Assembly: GCA_026874595.1 (NCBI GenBank)
Contig: CM049310.1
Location: 18,700,058-18,764,057, forward strand
Direction of reading: 5' to 3'
Origin: Sipunculus nudus
Lineage: Eukaryota > Annelida > Sipuncula > Golfingiida > Sipunculidae
Length of the DNA: 64,000 nucleotides
Shown here: piece after piece, positions 21,397 through 32,985 of the stretch
How the letters are laid out: every line of letters starts with the position of its first letter
Numbering within the stretch: the stretch's first letter is position 1
The notes under the pieces: model-generated
Seen by the model: the letters and a program-made list of their open reading frames with translations, nothing else
Databases searched by the model: none
Told to the model about the DNA's origin: nothing
Made by a program: the position numbers and the translations under genes

Positions 21397-21894
21397 CTTT
21401 TTTCCAGGGGCCTTGCGTGACACAACCACACAGGCAGGTGGTACTCATAAGCAGTCTGAGCAGGGTGCTCACCACCGAGTAGCCCTGCTGTTTCTTCTAG
21501 GGAGCGAGGCAGATTCTCGGCAGGTTTTTGGCTCATCACCTCATTAGTACTGCCCGGGGTTTCTTCTAATCCTTGCAGATCATGTTTATCAAATAGGACC
21601 GTCCTGAGCTCCTGCGTTTCAGGGTCTGACACATTTTCACAGCCAGTGAGAGTCACAGGGGATGGGCGTTCAGACATGTCCCTGGACTGACAAATTAAAT
21701 TCCGATCTGAATCAGCGTCACTCTCATTATTACCGTCACACTGTGGAGATATGACCTTAATATCGGCACTAGAGGTCTCTGGTGCCTGCTGCAAATCCTG
21801 CAGTCTCATTTTGAGTTTTTGAGTGAGAGATTCAAATTTAGTCATTGTGTTTGCTTCTGCCAACTCCTCTTGCAGATTGCTGTACAGTTTGAGA
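21397..21894 (-). CDS. DUS1L: DUS1L-like exon: post-barrel helical region and acidic linker
   Basis: This 498-bp exon completes a split Cys codon (TG|T) after TTTTCTTTCAG and ends in phase 2 at GAAAAAAG|GTGAAAC. The first 30 residues (LKLYSNLQEELAEANT then MTKFESLTQKLKMRLQ) match the helical segment that follows the TIM barrel in DUS1L (human LREELAKVKTLEG...SQELKLRCQ). A long variable acidic, Ser/Pro/Glu-rich stretch follows. The end, HLPVWLCHARPLEK, resembles the P-x-W-x-C...RP motif preceding the DUS1L tail. Without splicing, the frame would stop one codon after the donor (TGA within GGTGAA), so a truncated DUS1L from intron retention is a possible second product. Confidence 0.88.
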
Positions 21895-22315
21895 CTGAAA
21901 GAAAAGCAAAGGACATTGATTATAAGATGGTCACATGACTTACATGCTGGACTTAATTCCAGAATAAATGCATTTACTCCTTCATTGATGACCTACATGC
22001 TCAAGATTATTGGTTACAATACATTCAGGTGTTAATCTTTAAGAGGTCAAAAAAAGAAAACTGTTAAAAAATGGTCATTGTAAAATGATGACTGGTTCTA
22101 GAATAATCATGAGATTAGAATATTGCTGAAAATATGACCCAAGTATCAATGATAGTTTATTATAATATAAAATGTAGAAATTAGAAAAATTAAACACTGC
22201 TGTAAAGATGGTTACATGACTTTTAATTTTGTACGAAATGACCAGGGAGATAAAACGCAATATATAAGTTTGTTATTAAGGTTCCTACAGTGACCCTTAA
22301 TAGACACTAGTTCTT
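21895..22315. other. Intronic unique sequence
   Basis: AT-rich intron directly upstream of the exon at 21397 on the minus strand, holding its acceptor. No repeat or gene is recognised. Confidence 0.55.
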
Positions 22316-22866
22316 TTTACTGTTTATTACTATGGTTCAGTTACTATTACTATTACTGTTTATTACTATGGTTCTATTACTATAACCATTACTGCCTATT
22401 ACTAGGGTCCTGTTACTATTACTGTTACTGCATATTACTATGGTTCAGTTACTATTACCTTTACTGCATATTACTATGGTTCTATTACTATTACCATTAC
22501 TGCATACTACTTGGATTCTATTACTTTTACCATTACTGTCTTTTACTAGGGTTCAAATACTATAACCATTACTGCATACAACTAGGGTTCTATTACTATT
22601 ACCATTACTGTCTTTTACTAGGGTTCAAATACTATTACCATTCCTGCATATCATTTGGGTTCTATTACTGTTACCATTACTGCCTATTACTATGGTTCTA
22701 TCACTATTACCATTACTGCATATTACTAGGATCCTATTACTATTACCATTACTGCAGTTTACTAGGGTCCTATTACTATTATCGTTACTCCCTTTTCTAG
22801 GGATCTATTATTTTTACCATTACTATGGTTCTATAACTATTTCATTACTGCCTATTACTAAGGTTC
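22316..22866 (+). repeat. 36-bp minisatellite (TATTACTATTACCATTACTG type)
   Basis: About 15 imperfect copies of a 36-bp unit: TTACTATTACCATTACTGCA followed by TATTACTAGGGTTCTA. The unit is a multiple of three and poor in stops, so it opens a repetitive frame (22692-22976, Leu-rich). That frame has no homologue I know and is best seen as a by-product. It sits in the intron between the exons at 31652 and 21397. Confidence 0.88.
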
Positions 22867-22869
22867 CAT

Positions 22870-24780
22870 TCACAATTTGGAATTTAAAAATTCAGGACTG
22901 GCTACTGAAAGATACATTTATATCCATAATCACCATGGGATTATTTATAAACATCAACATTCTTACAAGAGGCTAGTCTAAATTTATTTACATGCATGAC
23001 CACACTGGGCAACAGTAGCTGCAACTGAGCAGAACACACTGACTTGACTAGGCCATGGTGAGGTTTAGATGTATCACCTTCATAGCTTAAAGAATATGGG
23101 TTACAGAGACCTATTTTCATGTTTCCAAGGAGATTTTTCATGGACCTCCCTGGATATCAAGTTAGAAGTTTCCAGGTCCAGCTGTTACGATTTGTACCTG
23201 TTATGGAAGGACAGACAGCCGGACGGACAACAGACGAAAAGTGATCACTAAAGCTCAGAGGACTTTCAGTCAGCTATGCTTAAAATTGCTCATTTTGTTA
23301 TTTTAGTTTATGAAGATTACATTTGATTTCTATACTGATGTTTATCTGAACCATAGATGAATACATAAATTCTTATCAAAGCCATTGTCAATTGTGCCGA
23401 TTCATCATTTTTGTCCTCTTTGCATCAACTTAAATATTAATATATCAAACAAGGGACCCATGGGTCACTGTGCTCATTTGAAGTTGACCTTGAAGGTAAA
23501 AATCTAAAATAATATCAAATGGAGATAAAGTGTAAGAGGAAGAGGTAATATAGGCCATTGTTTGTTTTATATAATTGGTTTATATTGATGTGCAAGAAAT
23601 TGTTGCAAATAATATTTTGTGACCTGACCATGTGTTTCCTAATGTTAAAACTGAAGCATGTGAGCAGTTTGTGAACAAATGATCTGTACTATTACCATGA
23701 TCATTAGTTGGCTTTTTGATTAACTGTTGACATTTCAGTAGTTTACACATTTGTTCAATTGAATCTATTTTTTTAAAATATATTATTAAATATATGTATT
23801 TTTTTATTTTATGAAATGTATACAGTTGAAATATAACTAATGTCCACAGTCTACAGATGAAAGGGGTGTGTGTGTGTGTGGAATCGTGGGAGTTACAATA
23901 TTTCTGTATTATTATAGTTTATATACATAGGATTTTCACTTAATTCAACAATGCTTTCAGGATAAAAGAGATCATTCCAAATAACTTAATACTTAACGAG
24001 TGACCCATGGGTCATGACGCTCAGCTGAATGGGAAGAGATTCGCCAAAGGAAATTTTATCATCTGAATGGTAGTATATACCCATTCAACTGAAGCATCAA
24101 ACAGATTAACCAACCGGCCAAGATTGTGACTGTATTTATATATCTCAAAAATAGAGAAAAAATGCATAAACTTTAAAAAAAATACAGGTGGTTCCACCAG
24201 TCTGCAGAAACTAATAAAAACACTTAATGGTCAATATCCATGCAAAGAATCATGGTGATCTCTGGATTAGTTGTTCGGATGCTTCAGCTTTTGTATCAAA
24301 TTTTCCATTATTCTGAGGGATACTTTGGAGTCCTATAGCTTGAAGGATATGGGTAACAGAGACGTAATTTCAGGTTTCCATAGACACTTTTCATGGGCCT
24401 CCTTGCACGACAAGAATGAAGATTCTAGGTCCTGTTGTTACGATTTGTGCCACGTTAACAGATGACAGCATCCTTAAAGGTCTCAAAAATAGAGAAAACA
24501 AGGGACCTATGGGTCACGACGCTCAGCTGTTATATATGATAAAAAAATATTATTTAGAAATGAGGCACATGCTGGTTTTGTGTGGTAATAAATATAAGCT
24601 GTATTATGAGTTGTTGTTGTTTAGCTTATGTATGATTTTGATAGTACCTTTGGAGACAGGGAAGAGGATTGATTTCATTTATTTGATTAACAAATGGAGT
24701 ACTACTGTCACACAGATTTTGATTTGGCCATATAACTTATAAGCAGAACATATAATATAAGAGTTTAACTATTTATTAAA
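22870..24780. repeat. Intron with fragments of CAGCTGAG-family repeats
   Basis: At 23080-23290 a partial core (ATATGGGTTACAGAGACCTA) ends in a diverged right terminus. Left ends ACAAGGGACCCATGGGTCA occur at about 23449 and 24498, and a similar ACGAGTGACCCATGGGTCAT at 23997. The 23997 copy continues into one ~335-bp core unit (24185-24495) with GGTGGTTCCACCAGTCTGCA. The remainder is AT-rich with no gene. Confidence 0.65.
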
Positions 24781-26156
24781 ACTAGATGTGTCGGAACGAC
24801 ACAAATGCCCCCGCCTTGGGCAAATTAGAAACATTTGTAAAATTTTGAAAAATTTTTTAAGTTCAGGAAGTGTCGTATGGTCAAAAGTAGGTCAACAAGG
24901 GCAAAATGCCAACTCGATCTGTAACAGGTCATTATCAAGCAACACACTAAAAATCATGCCAGTATATGCAGGCATTGTGAAAAAAGTCCAAACATGTGCA
25001 TTTTCCATAAAAATTTCTGTCTTTCATGAAATTTTCTATGTTTAGGAGCTGTAAAACAATCAAAAGTAGGTCAACCGGGATGAAACGCAAACTCGATCTG
25101 TAACTGTCATTATCTGCCCACACATAAAAAATCAGGATGGTATCTGCAGGCATTGAGGAAAAAAAGTCAGTACATATGCATTTGTTATGAAAATTTATAT
25201 TTTTCATGAAACTTTCAGGAGCAGTCAAATGGTCAAGAGTAGGTCAACTGAGACAAAACAAGGACTCGATCTGTAACTGTTCATTATCTGCCTACACACC
25301 AAAAATCAGGCCAATATCTGCAGGCATTGCGAAAAAAAGTCAGTACATGTGTATCTGTCATGAATATTTCTATTTTTCATGAAATTTTCTAAGTTTAGGA
25401 GCCGTAAAACGGTCAAAAGCAGGTCAACCGGGACGAAACCCGAACTCGATCTGTAACTGGTCTATATCTGTCCACACACCAAAAATCAGGCCAATATCTG
25501 CAGGCACTGCGAAAAAAAGTCCGTACATGTGTATTTGTCATGAAATTTCATATTTTTCATGAAATTTTCTATGTTCAGGAGCCGTAAAACGGTCAAAAAT
25601 AGGTCAACCAGGACGAAACGCGGACTCTATCTGTAACTGGTCTATATCTGCTCACACACCAAAAATCAGGCCAATATCTGCCGGCATTGCGAAAAAAAGT
25701 CATTACATGTGTATCTGTCATGAATATTTCTATTTTTCATGAAATTTTCTAAGTTTAGGAGCCATAAAACGGTCAAAAGTAGGTCAACCGGGAAGAAACG
25801 CGAACTCCATCTGTAACTGGTCCATATCTGTCCACACACCAAAAATCAGGCCAATATCTGCAGGCACTGCGAAAAAAAGTCCGTACATGTGTATTTGTCA
25901 TGAAATTTCATATTTTTCATGAAATTTTCTATGTTCAGGAGCCTCAAAACGGTCAAAAGTAGGTCAACCAGGACGAAACGTGAACTCGATCTGTAACTGG
26001 TCTATATCTGCTCACACACCAAAAATCAGGCCAATATCTGCCGGCATTGCGAAAAAAAGTCCGTACAAATGTTTGATTTCGGAATGACGGAAGGACGGAA
26101 TGACGGACATGGGTAAAACTATATGCCCCGGCCACTTTGTGGCGGGGGCATAAAAA
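24781..26156. mobile_element. Pearl/HINE-like element with seven ~180-bp tandem core repeats
   Basis: The left end is ACTAGATGTGTCGGAACGAC then ACAAATGCCCCCGCC. The right end is a hairpin at 26122-26152 (TATGCCCCGGCCAC / GTGGCGGGGGCATA) followed by an A-run. The word ATGCCCCCGCC at 24805-24815 is the inverse of GGCGGGGGCAT at 26141-26151. The core consists of about seven units of 174-182 bp carrying CTCGATCTGTAACTGGTC and AAATCAGGCCAATATCTGC. A GACGGAAGGACGGAATGACGGA microsatellite-like tract follows the core. Known bivalve pearl (CvA) and Helentron-associated elements have this architecture. No coding capacity is visible. Confidence 0.75.
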
Positions 26157-27130
26157 TTACAAATATTGTCCCAAATATAATTTTTATAAAAAATAATAAG
26201 AGAATCATATGATTTTTTAAAATGAAATATAACTGATATGATTATTAAAATAATATTAAAGAATATATTCATGAATGCATTCATGAATACATTTTGAAAG
26301 TATTTGCACGAGTATTCATATACTTTCATTTTTACCTGAATTCCCATTCTTTATGCAAGAAATTTTATAATGGAGTACATAATCATATTCGTATTTAAAT
26401 ACAATTACAAAGTATTCCCACCATGTCTGGTATTTATTAAGTTTTCACCAAACAATGATGTTGAGAATCCAGAATATACAAAATTCACACATTTAAATAA
26501 TGATCATAAGTACCTGGTTTTATGGCTTTTATTTATATTAAAAAATAACTGTAAAAAATTCATTTTGGACTAATTTCACATCAATGTACACACTAGACAC
26601 AGTAGGAATCTAGATTAATATTATCAACTGCATCTTTGTCTATCATTAATTTCCTTCATATAATCCCTAATGATTAGTAATGAATAATATGATTTACTTC
26701 TTTATCATTAAAAATGAACTGAAAAATGCCATAGGTGACTGCATGGTGTTATTTGGAATATGTGACATTCTACCCATCGATACAAAATTCTTATATCATC
26801 AGTAACTGCAAGTTAATTTCCTGTTATTATAAACTAAGAAATTCCTTTTCTATTTTTCTTTAATTTGTTATTAAAAACCAATAAAAATTTATTAATTTAT
26901 TGTTTATTGTTATGTTGTTGGTTAAAACTACTAGATGAGTTGGGCTGGACACCTGGATCAACTGTGGCTGGCTATAAGCTGCCTGGATTCTCACCTCAAG
27001 CGTGCATAATTTGATGAAAGGTCAACAAGGTCAACATACAGGTGACTCAAGAGGGGCTGGAGAGAGCCAAAGTCTGACAGGGTCTCATAAAAAACATTAA
27101 TAAAAGCTACAATATTTGGCCAATTTCTTT
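26157..27130. other. Very AT-rich intron sequence
   Basis: Unique AT-rich DNA containing a perfect 24-bp palindrome at 26266-26289. Near 26930-27100 a segment with GGCTGGACACC and GGCTGGCTATAAGC words resembles the start of another interspersed repeat. No exon is seen. Confidence 0.5.
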
Positions 27131-28475
27131 CAGCTTTCTAAACTAAAAAGCTGAAATCCTTATGTGTGCATGATATGAAAATTATATCAACAGTGCTCAC
27201 GGGAAACAAACGTGCCATGGTCACAGTTGGGCAAAATTTAAGGTACTAATTTTATATTTATACTAATAACTAATAAAATTTGAAAAATTCAGAACTAATT
27301 TTGGGTATTCTATTGAATCTTGATTAAATAATGTTACATCCCTGACAAAAAAATCTCTAGCTTCAGCAATGCCCTTGTTAAGGGAGTAAATATATTTCTT
27401 GATTTTTTACAAAGTGCATTATGTTTCGGCCCATAACTTAAAAAAATACACAATACTGACATCATTTCTGGCATGTGCATAGCGAATGTATAGAAAAATA
27501 TGTATATTATATATGATCAAAGTCAGATTAGTGGTTTTGATATTAGGCAGTCTTAAAGTGTAACAATGGGTTTTTAATGGAAAAATGAAGTTTTTCATTG
27601 ATATCTCAAAGGAATTAAGTCCTAGTGACCAAATTCTTGGCATGGTAGGGGAATTTGGAGAAATCTAACTGTATGCCAAATTTAAGGAACTTAGAGCTCA
27701 AGCTCGGGAGCTGAGCTCTAGCAAACTGCATAACACTAGCAATATGTGACATGGTGCTTGAAAACTTGAAAAAAATCTACAGTTTTAGATCAACTGGTTT
27801 CAAATTTTTGGTGTTAACAGTTGAAATGCTAACAAAAACATGCTGTGAAAATTAAATCCACAGCAGTTACAGCAAAAAAACGTGCCATGGTCAAAGTTGG
27901 GCAAAATTTAAGGTACCAATTTTTTATTTTTGCTAATATTTTAAAAAATTTAAAAGACTTTGATCTAATTTTGGGTATACAATTTATTTTGGTTAATTAA
28001 AGTAATATTACTGGAAAAAAAGTGCTTAGCTTTAACAAGTTTTGTGTTAAGTGATAAAATTTCTTTCCTGATTATTTACAAAATGCATTATGTTTGGGCC
28101 CATAACTTTTTTATATTATATAATACAGACCTAAATTCTGGCATGTACATAGGAATTATATAGAGGATTATTTATAGGAAATATGAGGAAAAACAGATGA
28201 GTGGTTTTGATATTAGGCAGTCCTGAAGTGTGAAAATAGGTTTTTAATAAAAAATTGAGGTTTTTCCTTAATTTCTCAAAGGAATGTCGCAAAGACCCAG
28301 TTTTCGGCTTGGTAGGAGATCTTGGGGACATCTAACATTGCTGAATTTTGGATTCCTAGGTCTTACCGTTTCAAATGTGCCACATCTATGGACAGACGGA
28401 CGGACGGACAGACGGACAGACGGACAATGGACCACGACTATAGCTCAGATGACTTATAGTCAGCTGAGCTAAAAA
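27131..28475 (+). repeat. Tandem ~670-bp repeat ending in the CAGCTGAG terminus
   Basis: Two copies of a unit of about 670 bp. The word CGTGCCATGGTCACAGTTGG occurs at 27210 and 27880 (one difference), and TTTTGATATTAGGCAGTC at 27535 and 28205. The second copy runs into (GACG)n-type repeats and the shared right end ATAGTCAGCTGAGCTAAAAA near 28455-28475. The core is unrelated by eye to the 335-bp core, yet it uses the same right-end module. Confidence 0.65.
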
Positions 28476-29875
28476 TTCGTAAGAAAACCCGAACAAATAC
28501 AGGTGGTGCCACCAATCTGCAGAAACTGATGAAACACTCCATAATCAATATCCATGCAAAGAATCATGGTGATCTCTACATTAGTTGATCAGTTACTTCA
28601 GCTTTTGTATCAAATTGTCCATTATTCTGAGGGATACTTTGGAGTCCTATAGCTTGAAGGATATGGGAAACAGAGACCTAATTTCAGGTTTCCATGGAGA
28701 CTTTCATGGGTCTCCCAGTGTGTCAAGAATGAAGATTCTAGGTCCAGTTGTTATGCTTTGTGCCCAATTAACAGATATTCATATCTTTAAAAGTCTCAAA
28801 AATAGAGAAAACAATTTGTAAAAATACCTGAACAAATACAGGAGGTGCCACCAGTCAGCAGATACTGATGAAACACTCCATGATCAATATCCATATAAAC
28901 AATTATGGTGATCTCTGCATTAGTTGTTCAGATACTTCAGCTTTTGTAACAATTTTTCCATTATTCTGAGCTGTACTTTGGAGTGCCATAGCTCAAAGGA
29001 TATGGGTAACAGAGACCTAATTTCAGGTTTCCATGGAGACTTATCATGGGTCTTCCTGTGTATCAAGAATGAAGATTCTAGGTCCAGACATTATGATTTG
29101 TACCCTGTTGACAGATAACTAAATCCTTAAAGGTCTCAAAAATAGAGAAAAATAATTGTCAAAATTTGAAAAAAATACAGGTGACACCACCAGTCTACAG
29201 GAACTGATGGAACACCTCTTGATCAATATGTATGCCAAAAATCATGACCATCAGTGTTGTAGTTATTGAGATGTTGCAATTAGTTTTTATAAAAATTTCC
29301 ATTATTCTGGGGGGTAATTGGGAGCCCCACAGCTCAAAGGATATGGGTAACAGAGACCTTATTTCAGGTTTCCATGGAGACTTTCCATAGGTCTCTCACT
29401 GTGTGAGGAATGAAGATTCTAGGTCCAGTCTTTACAATTTGTGCCCTGTTGACAGATGTTCACAGTTTTAAAGGTCTCAAAAACAGAGAAAACAATTCGT
29501 AAAAATTCGAAAAATACAGGTGGCGCCACCAGTCTGCAGACACTGATGAAATATCTCATGATCAATATGTATGCAAAAAATAATGACAATCAGTGATGTA
29601 GTTAATGAGATATTGAAGTTTTTGTATGAAATTTTTGACTATTCTGGGGGGTACTTTGGGGCCCCATAGCTTGAAGGATATGGGTAACAGGGACCTAATT
29701 TCTGGTTTCCAAGGAGATTTTTCATTGACCTCTTAGAATGTCAAGTTACAAGATTCTAGGTCCAGTGGTTACGATTTGTGCCTGGTTAACGGACAGATGG
29801 ACAGACAGACGGACGACGGACAAAGAGTGATCGCTATAGCTCAGCATGACTGAAAGTCAGCTGAGCTAAAAACAG
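28476..29875 (+). repeat. CAGCTGAG-family repeat, four ~340-bp core units
   Basis: Core units start near 28500, 28840, 29178 and 29517 with the ACAGGTGGYGCCACCAGTCTGC type, and include ATATGGGTAACAGAGACCTA. The array ends with GACAGACAGACGGACGACGG, ACAAAGAGTGATCGCTATAG and the CAGCTGAGCTAAAAA terminus. It is the same core family as 15793-18041 with a different copy number. The short frames it contains repeat between units and are not genes. Confidence 0.7.
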
Positions 29876-30142
29876 AAAAGTGGTTTTGATATTAGGCAGT
29901 CCTGAAGTGTGATAATAGGTTTTTAATGGAAATTTGAGGTTTTTTCTAAATATCTCAAAGGAATGAAGTCATATTGACCCAATTTTTGGTATGGTAGGAG
30001 ATTTTGGGGACATCTAACAGAATGCCGAATTTTGGATTCTTGGGTCTAACGGTATCAAAACATGTCAGTCTAAAAGACGGACAGACGGACGCCACGACGG
30101 ACGATGGACAATGGACCACGACTTATAGTCAGCTGAGCTAAC
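29876..30142 (+). repeat. Third partial copy of the ~670-bp repeat
   Basis: It contains the GATATTAGGCAGTCCTGAAG word and ends in a (GACG)n tract and ATAGTCAGCTGAGCTAA. It therefore joins the 27-28 kb core family to the same right-end module again. Confidence 0.6.
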
Positions 30143-31651
30143 CAGTCCTGAAAGGAACTGATAATGTGCATAATATGTTAAATAGAAGACTCATATTTAA
30201 TTTATTATATGGAGTACTCTTAAAGCGACTCAGGTTCATCTTCTCACCAAATGCCCCAAAAAAGGAAGAATCAGTGCCAAATTACACAACCTTTACACAA
30301 CATGACTGTATGTGATACTTCTATACAAGCTTCAGGTTAGATATCTGCAGTTATGTGGCTATGTTATCACATGTGATAGAGTGCTCTGGTTTTTATGTTT
30401 CCTGACATTTTGTCAAATGGTCAGATTACAGTGAATACTAGTTCAATAAAACTACAGAAACCTAAAACACCAACAAAGCATTTATCTTTCACTCTTACTA
30501 TACGTGTAACATGAAACAGATTTACCCCCCCCCCCCCCCCAATGATGACTTTAGCCAAAAAAAGTATTAAAATATTAACACCAGTGAAAACATTTTGTTA
30601 AAAGTATATAAAGAAGTCTCTCTTGAAAAATGTATAGTACTGTTAAAAAAATATACAGTGATAGCACTGAATTCTGAGATGACTGGCTGTTATATATTAT
30701 CAGGAGATATAAGAAAACATGATCAGGAAATGTTTCTATATTTAGCAAGACTACCAAGGACACTACATTCCCAAGGAGATATTGCATCTTGATATATGAT
30801 ATGACTAACATGATGTTTGATTAATTAATCATGTGCCTATCTTCATAATTAGGGCCACATGACAAACAAGGTTATCTGATCTGAGAAGATATAGAGTAGC
30901 AGGTGATATTGATAAAAAGCTCATGAAACTGAAATAATTGTTACTCTGAAATTCATGTACATTGTATCTGCTACTCATAAGGTTTAACCTTTTTGTAAAA
31001 AAACTATCGTAAGTTGATAAGTCCTGAAAGTAAAACTTTTAAATAAATATTAAAGAGGAATTGTGTTAAAAAAAGATTGGTATTAAACAGATAAAGAAAC
31101 AAGTTTTCAATTCTGACCCAAGAGATAAGTGACCTCTAATTTATAAAAATATCCTCTGTCAATTACAAGTGACCTATGGGCCATAATGGCTAGCCATTAG
31201 AAGCACTGCATGATTTTCTTATTAACGACCATGTACCTAAATTATAATACACAAATAAAAAGCTTAAAATGCTTCCAACCAGAATGTTGAGATAATTTAC
31301 AAAATTATCTGGTTGGCAGGGGCAGATTGTGTAACTAACTCATGTATCAGACAAAAATCATAAAAACTTAATGCTTTGTTTCTGATAACTAAACTAATTA
31401 CAGTTACAGTAATAGATATATAGATTATATGTACAAATAGACCAGATTTAAAGAGAGTAAACTACAATTTAATAATTTTTACCATGTGAATTTTAAAATC
31501 TGCATGTTGAATTAATATGATCTTCCACAAGGACTTGAGATGATTTAAAAACCTATCTTGCATAAAAATGTGCAAGTGTAATTTTTTTATTTACAGGTAC
31601 AGACAGACATACATAAAGACTCACAGACTGACTGCAATAACCTGGACTTAC
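30143..31651. other. Intron, mostly unique
   Basis: AT-rich intron downstream (minus strand) of the exon at 31652. It contains a C-run at about 30523-30540. No coding or RNA gene is recognised. Frames on both strands at 30575-30811 overlap each other and lack any similarity I know. Confidence 0.5.
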
Positions 31652-31796
31652 CAGTTGGAAAAGATTCTGAAAAGATGAGTCCTAACATGTCCTTCTTCTA
31701 TTGGGAACTTGTGGCACAATTCTAAAAACTCCTCTGCTATCTGCCACACTGGAGGGTTCTCTCCAGAAAACAAAGCTGGGTTTCGAAGAATTCCTT
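31652..31796 (-). CDS. DUS1L: DUS1L exon: end of the FMN-binding barrel
   Basis: This 145-bp exon starts by completing a Glu codon (G|AA) after TTTCATTTTCAG and ends in phase 2 at AACTG|GTAAGTCC. Across the junction it reads GVMSA-EGILRNPALFSGENP, then VWQIAEEFLELCHKF and GHVRTHLFRIFSN. This matches human DUS1L (SAEGNLHNPALF, VWELAEEYLDIV, VRAHLFKLW). The S-A-E-G turn and the following N-P-A-L-F are the flavin phosphate-binding end of the dihydrouridine synthase TIM barrel, and the rest begins the helical domain that grips tRNA. Identity to DUS1L rather than DUS2, 3 or 4 is based on VWELAEEY-like residues and N-P-A-L-F. Confidence 0.95.
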
Positions 31797-32774
31797 CTGA
31801 AAATGAAAGGTCCACAGAGTTAAAAGGTATCTGCTCAGTCAGATAATATGACAGGTTACATGTAAGAAAAACAAAAGATGTGTGCATGATATCTGAAGAT
31901 CTGAATTGATATCCATGTAGAAATGCCTGATTATAAATGTTCACTGTTAATTTTGTTGATATGGCACAACTGAATAATGTTGATGTATATATGTATTCTC
32001 TGTATGTATGTGTAAGGCAAACGTCAGTATTTTTTATACTCGACAGAAGTCTTGCATGTTATTTTAGAAGATGATTCCATCAGTGCCAGACAATCACAGC
32101 AATGCTGTAAAACTGATCATGTAACCATGACTTATTCTGATTTTATCACAGATTGTTAAGTTTTCTTCATAACTGCATGATTAAACCAGATTATCAGCAA
32201 ATAAAATTTTAATTCTGTCAACAATGAAGGTGGGAAGCAACTTATGATAAAATTAAACCTAGATTAAAGTATATAAAGCTGTAAAACATAAATTAGTGAG
32301 TCTTTACATGGTTGCTAATTATGTTTACTGTCATCTACTTTTGTGCATCGGATAAGCAGCAGGATAAGAAATTACAAAACAGGAAATTGTTTAAGTGCTG
32401 TCAGAGTTATGATGAGTGCTCAAATATTGAAAACTAATTAATAGCGACATGAGTAACATGAAATAATAAAACAACTAGAATGAGATCTACCCTACCTCTG
32501 GGTTTCCCATTCCAAAATTTGAGGAAAAAATACAGACTACTTCAAAAGTCTGGGGTTCACAAAAATCTTAGATGTCTTAAGATTTTACCTTGAAGATGAA
32601 GGTCAGGTCACCAGAATCTGAACTTATCAGAGATTCTGGTGGAAACAATTCATGTATAAAATGTCACCAAAAAAATATTGAGTGGTTCAAAAGTTATAGT
32701 GTTCACAAAAAATGTCTTATTTCTGCTGATTTGACCTTGAAGATGAAGGTTTTTTTTAAAGATTTTTTTGCTGA
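31797..32774. other. Start of the 24.6-kb DUS1L intron, unique
   Basis: AT-rich sequence with the exon's polypyrimidine tract at its left end. Fragments of an AAGGTCAGGTCACC-type repeat appear from about 32590. No exon is seen. Confidence 0.5.
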
Positions 32775-32985
32775 GTCATAACACCGAGGAACCCCAAAAG
32801 GCACACTTGTTCCAGAATGAAACAGGGCTGTTGAGCACAGTCTCCCCATTAAGCCTGCAGAGCGCTCATCCTGGGTAGGGGCCAACCATGAAAAATCTCA
32901 CTGCTTTGGTTCAGATTCAAATTCATGATCTCCCAGCTTTGAGTCCTGTGCTCTATCCCTGTGCCACAGAAGCCAGTTAGAGTTG
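32775..32985 (-). mobile_element. tRNA-derived SINE
   Basis: On the minus strand the head reads TGGCACAGGGATAGAGCACA, an A-box-like region at about 32947-32966. About 40 nt later it has GAATTTGAATCTG, a diverged B-box-like region at about 32912-32924. The spacing fits an RNA polymerase III type 2 promoter. A body rich in CTCTGCAGGCTTAATGGGGA-type sequence follows. It interrupts a GACCTTGAAGATGAAGG repeat tract on either side (32730 and 33030), which supports an insertion. The source tRNA was not identified. Confidence 0.6.

Noticed and set aside
21823-22035. Plus-strand 70-codon frame overlapping the DUS1L exon
   Set aside because: It is the opposite strand of a well-supported exon, with no similarity or splice support.
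22316-22866. CRISPR-like or coding repeat array of 36-bp units
   Set aside because: No spacers and no homologous protein. The open frame follows from a period divisible by three and stop-poor sequence.
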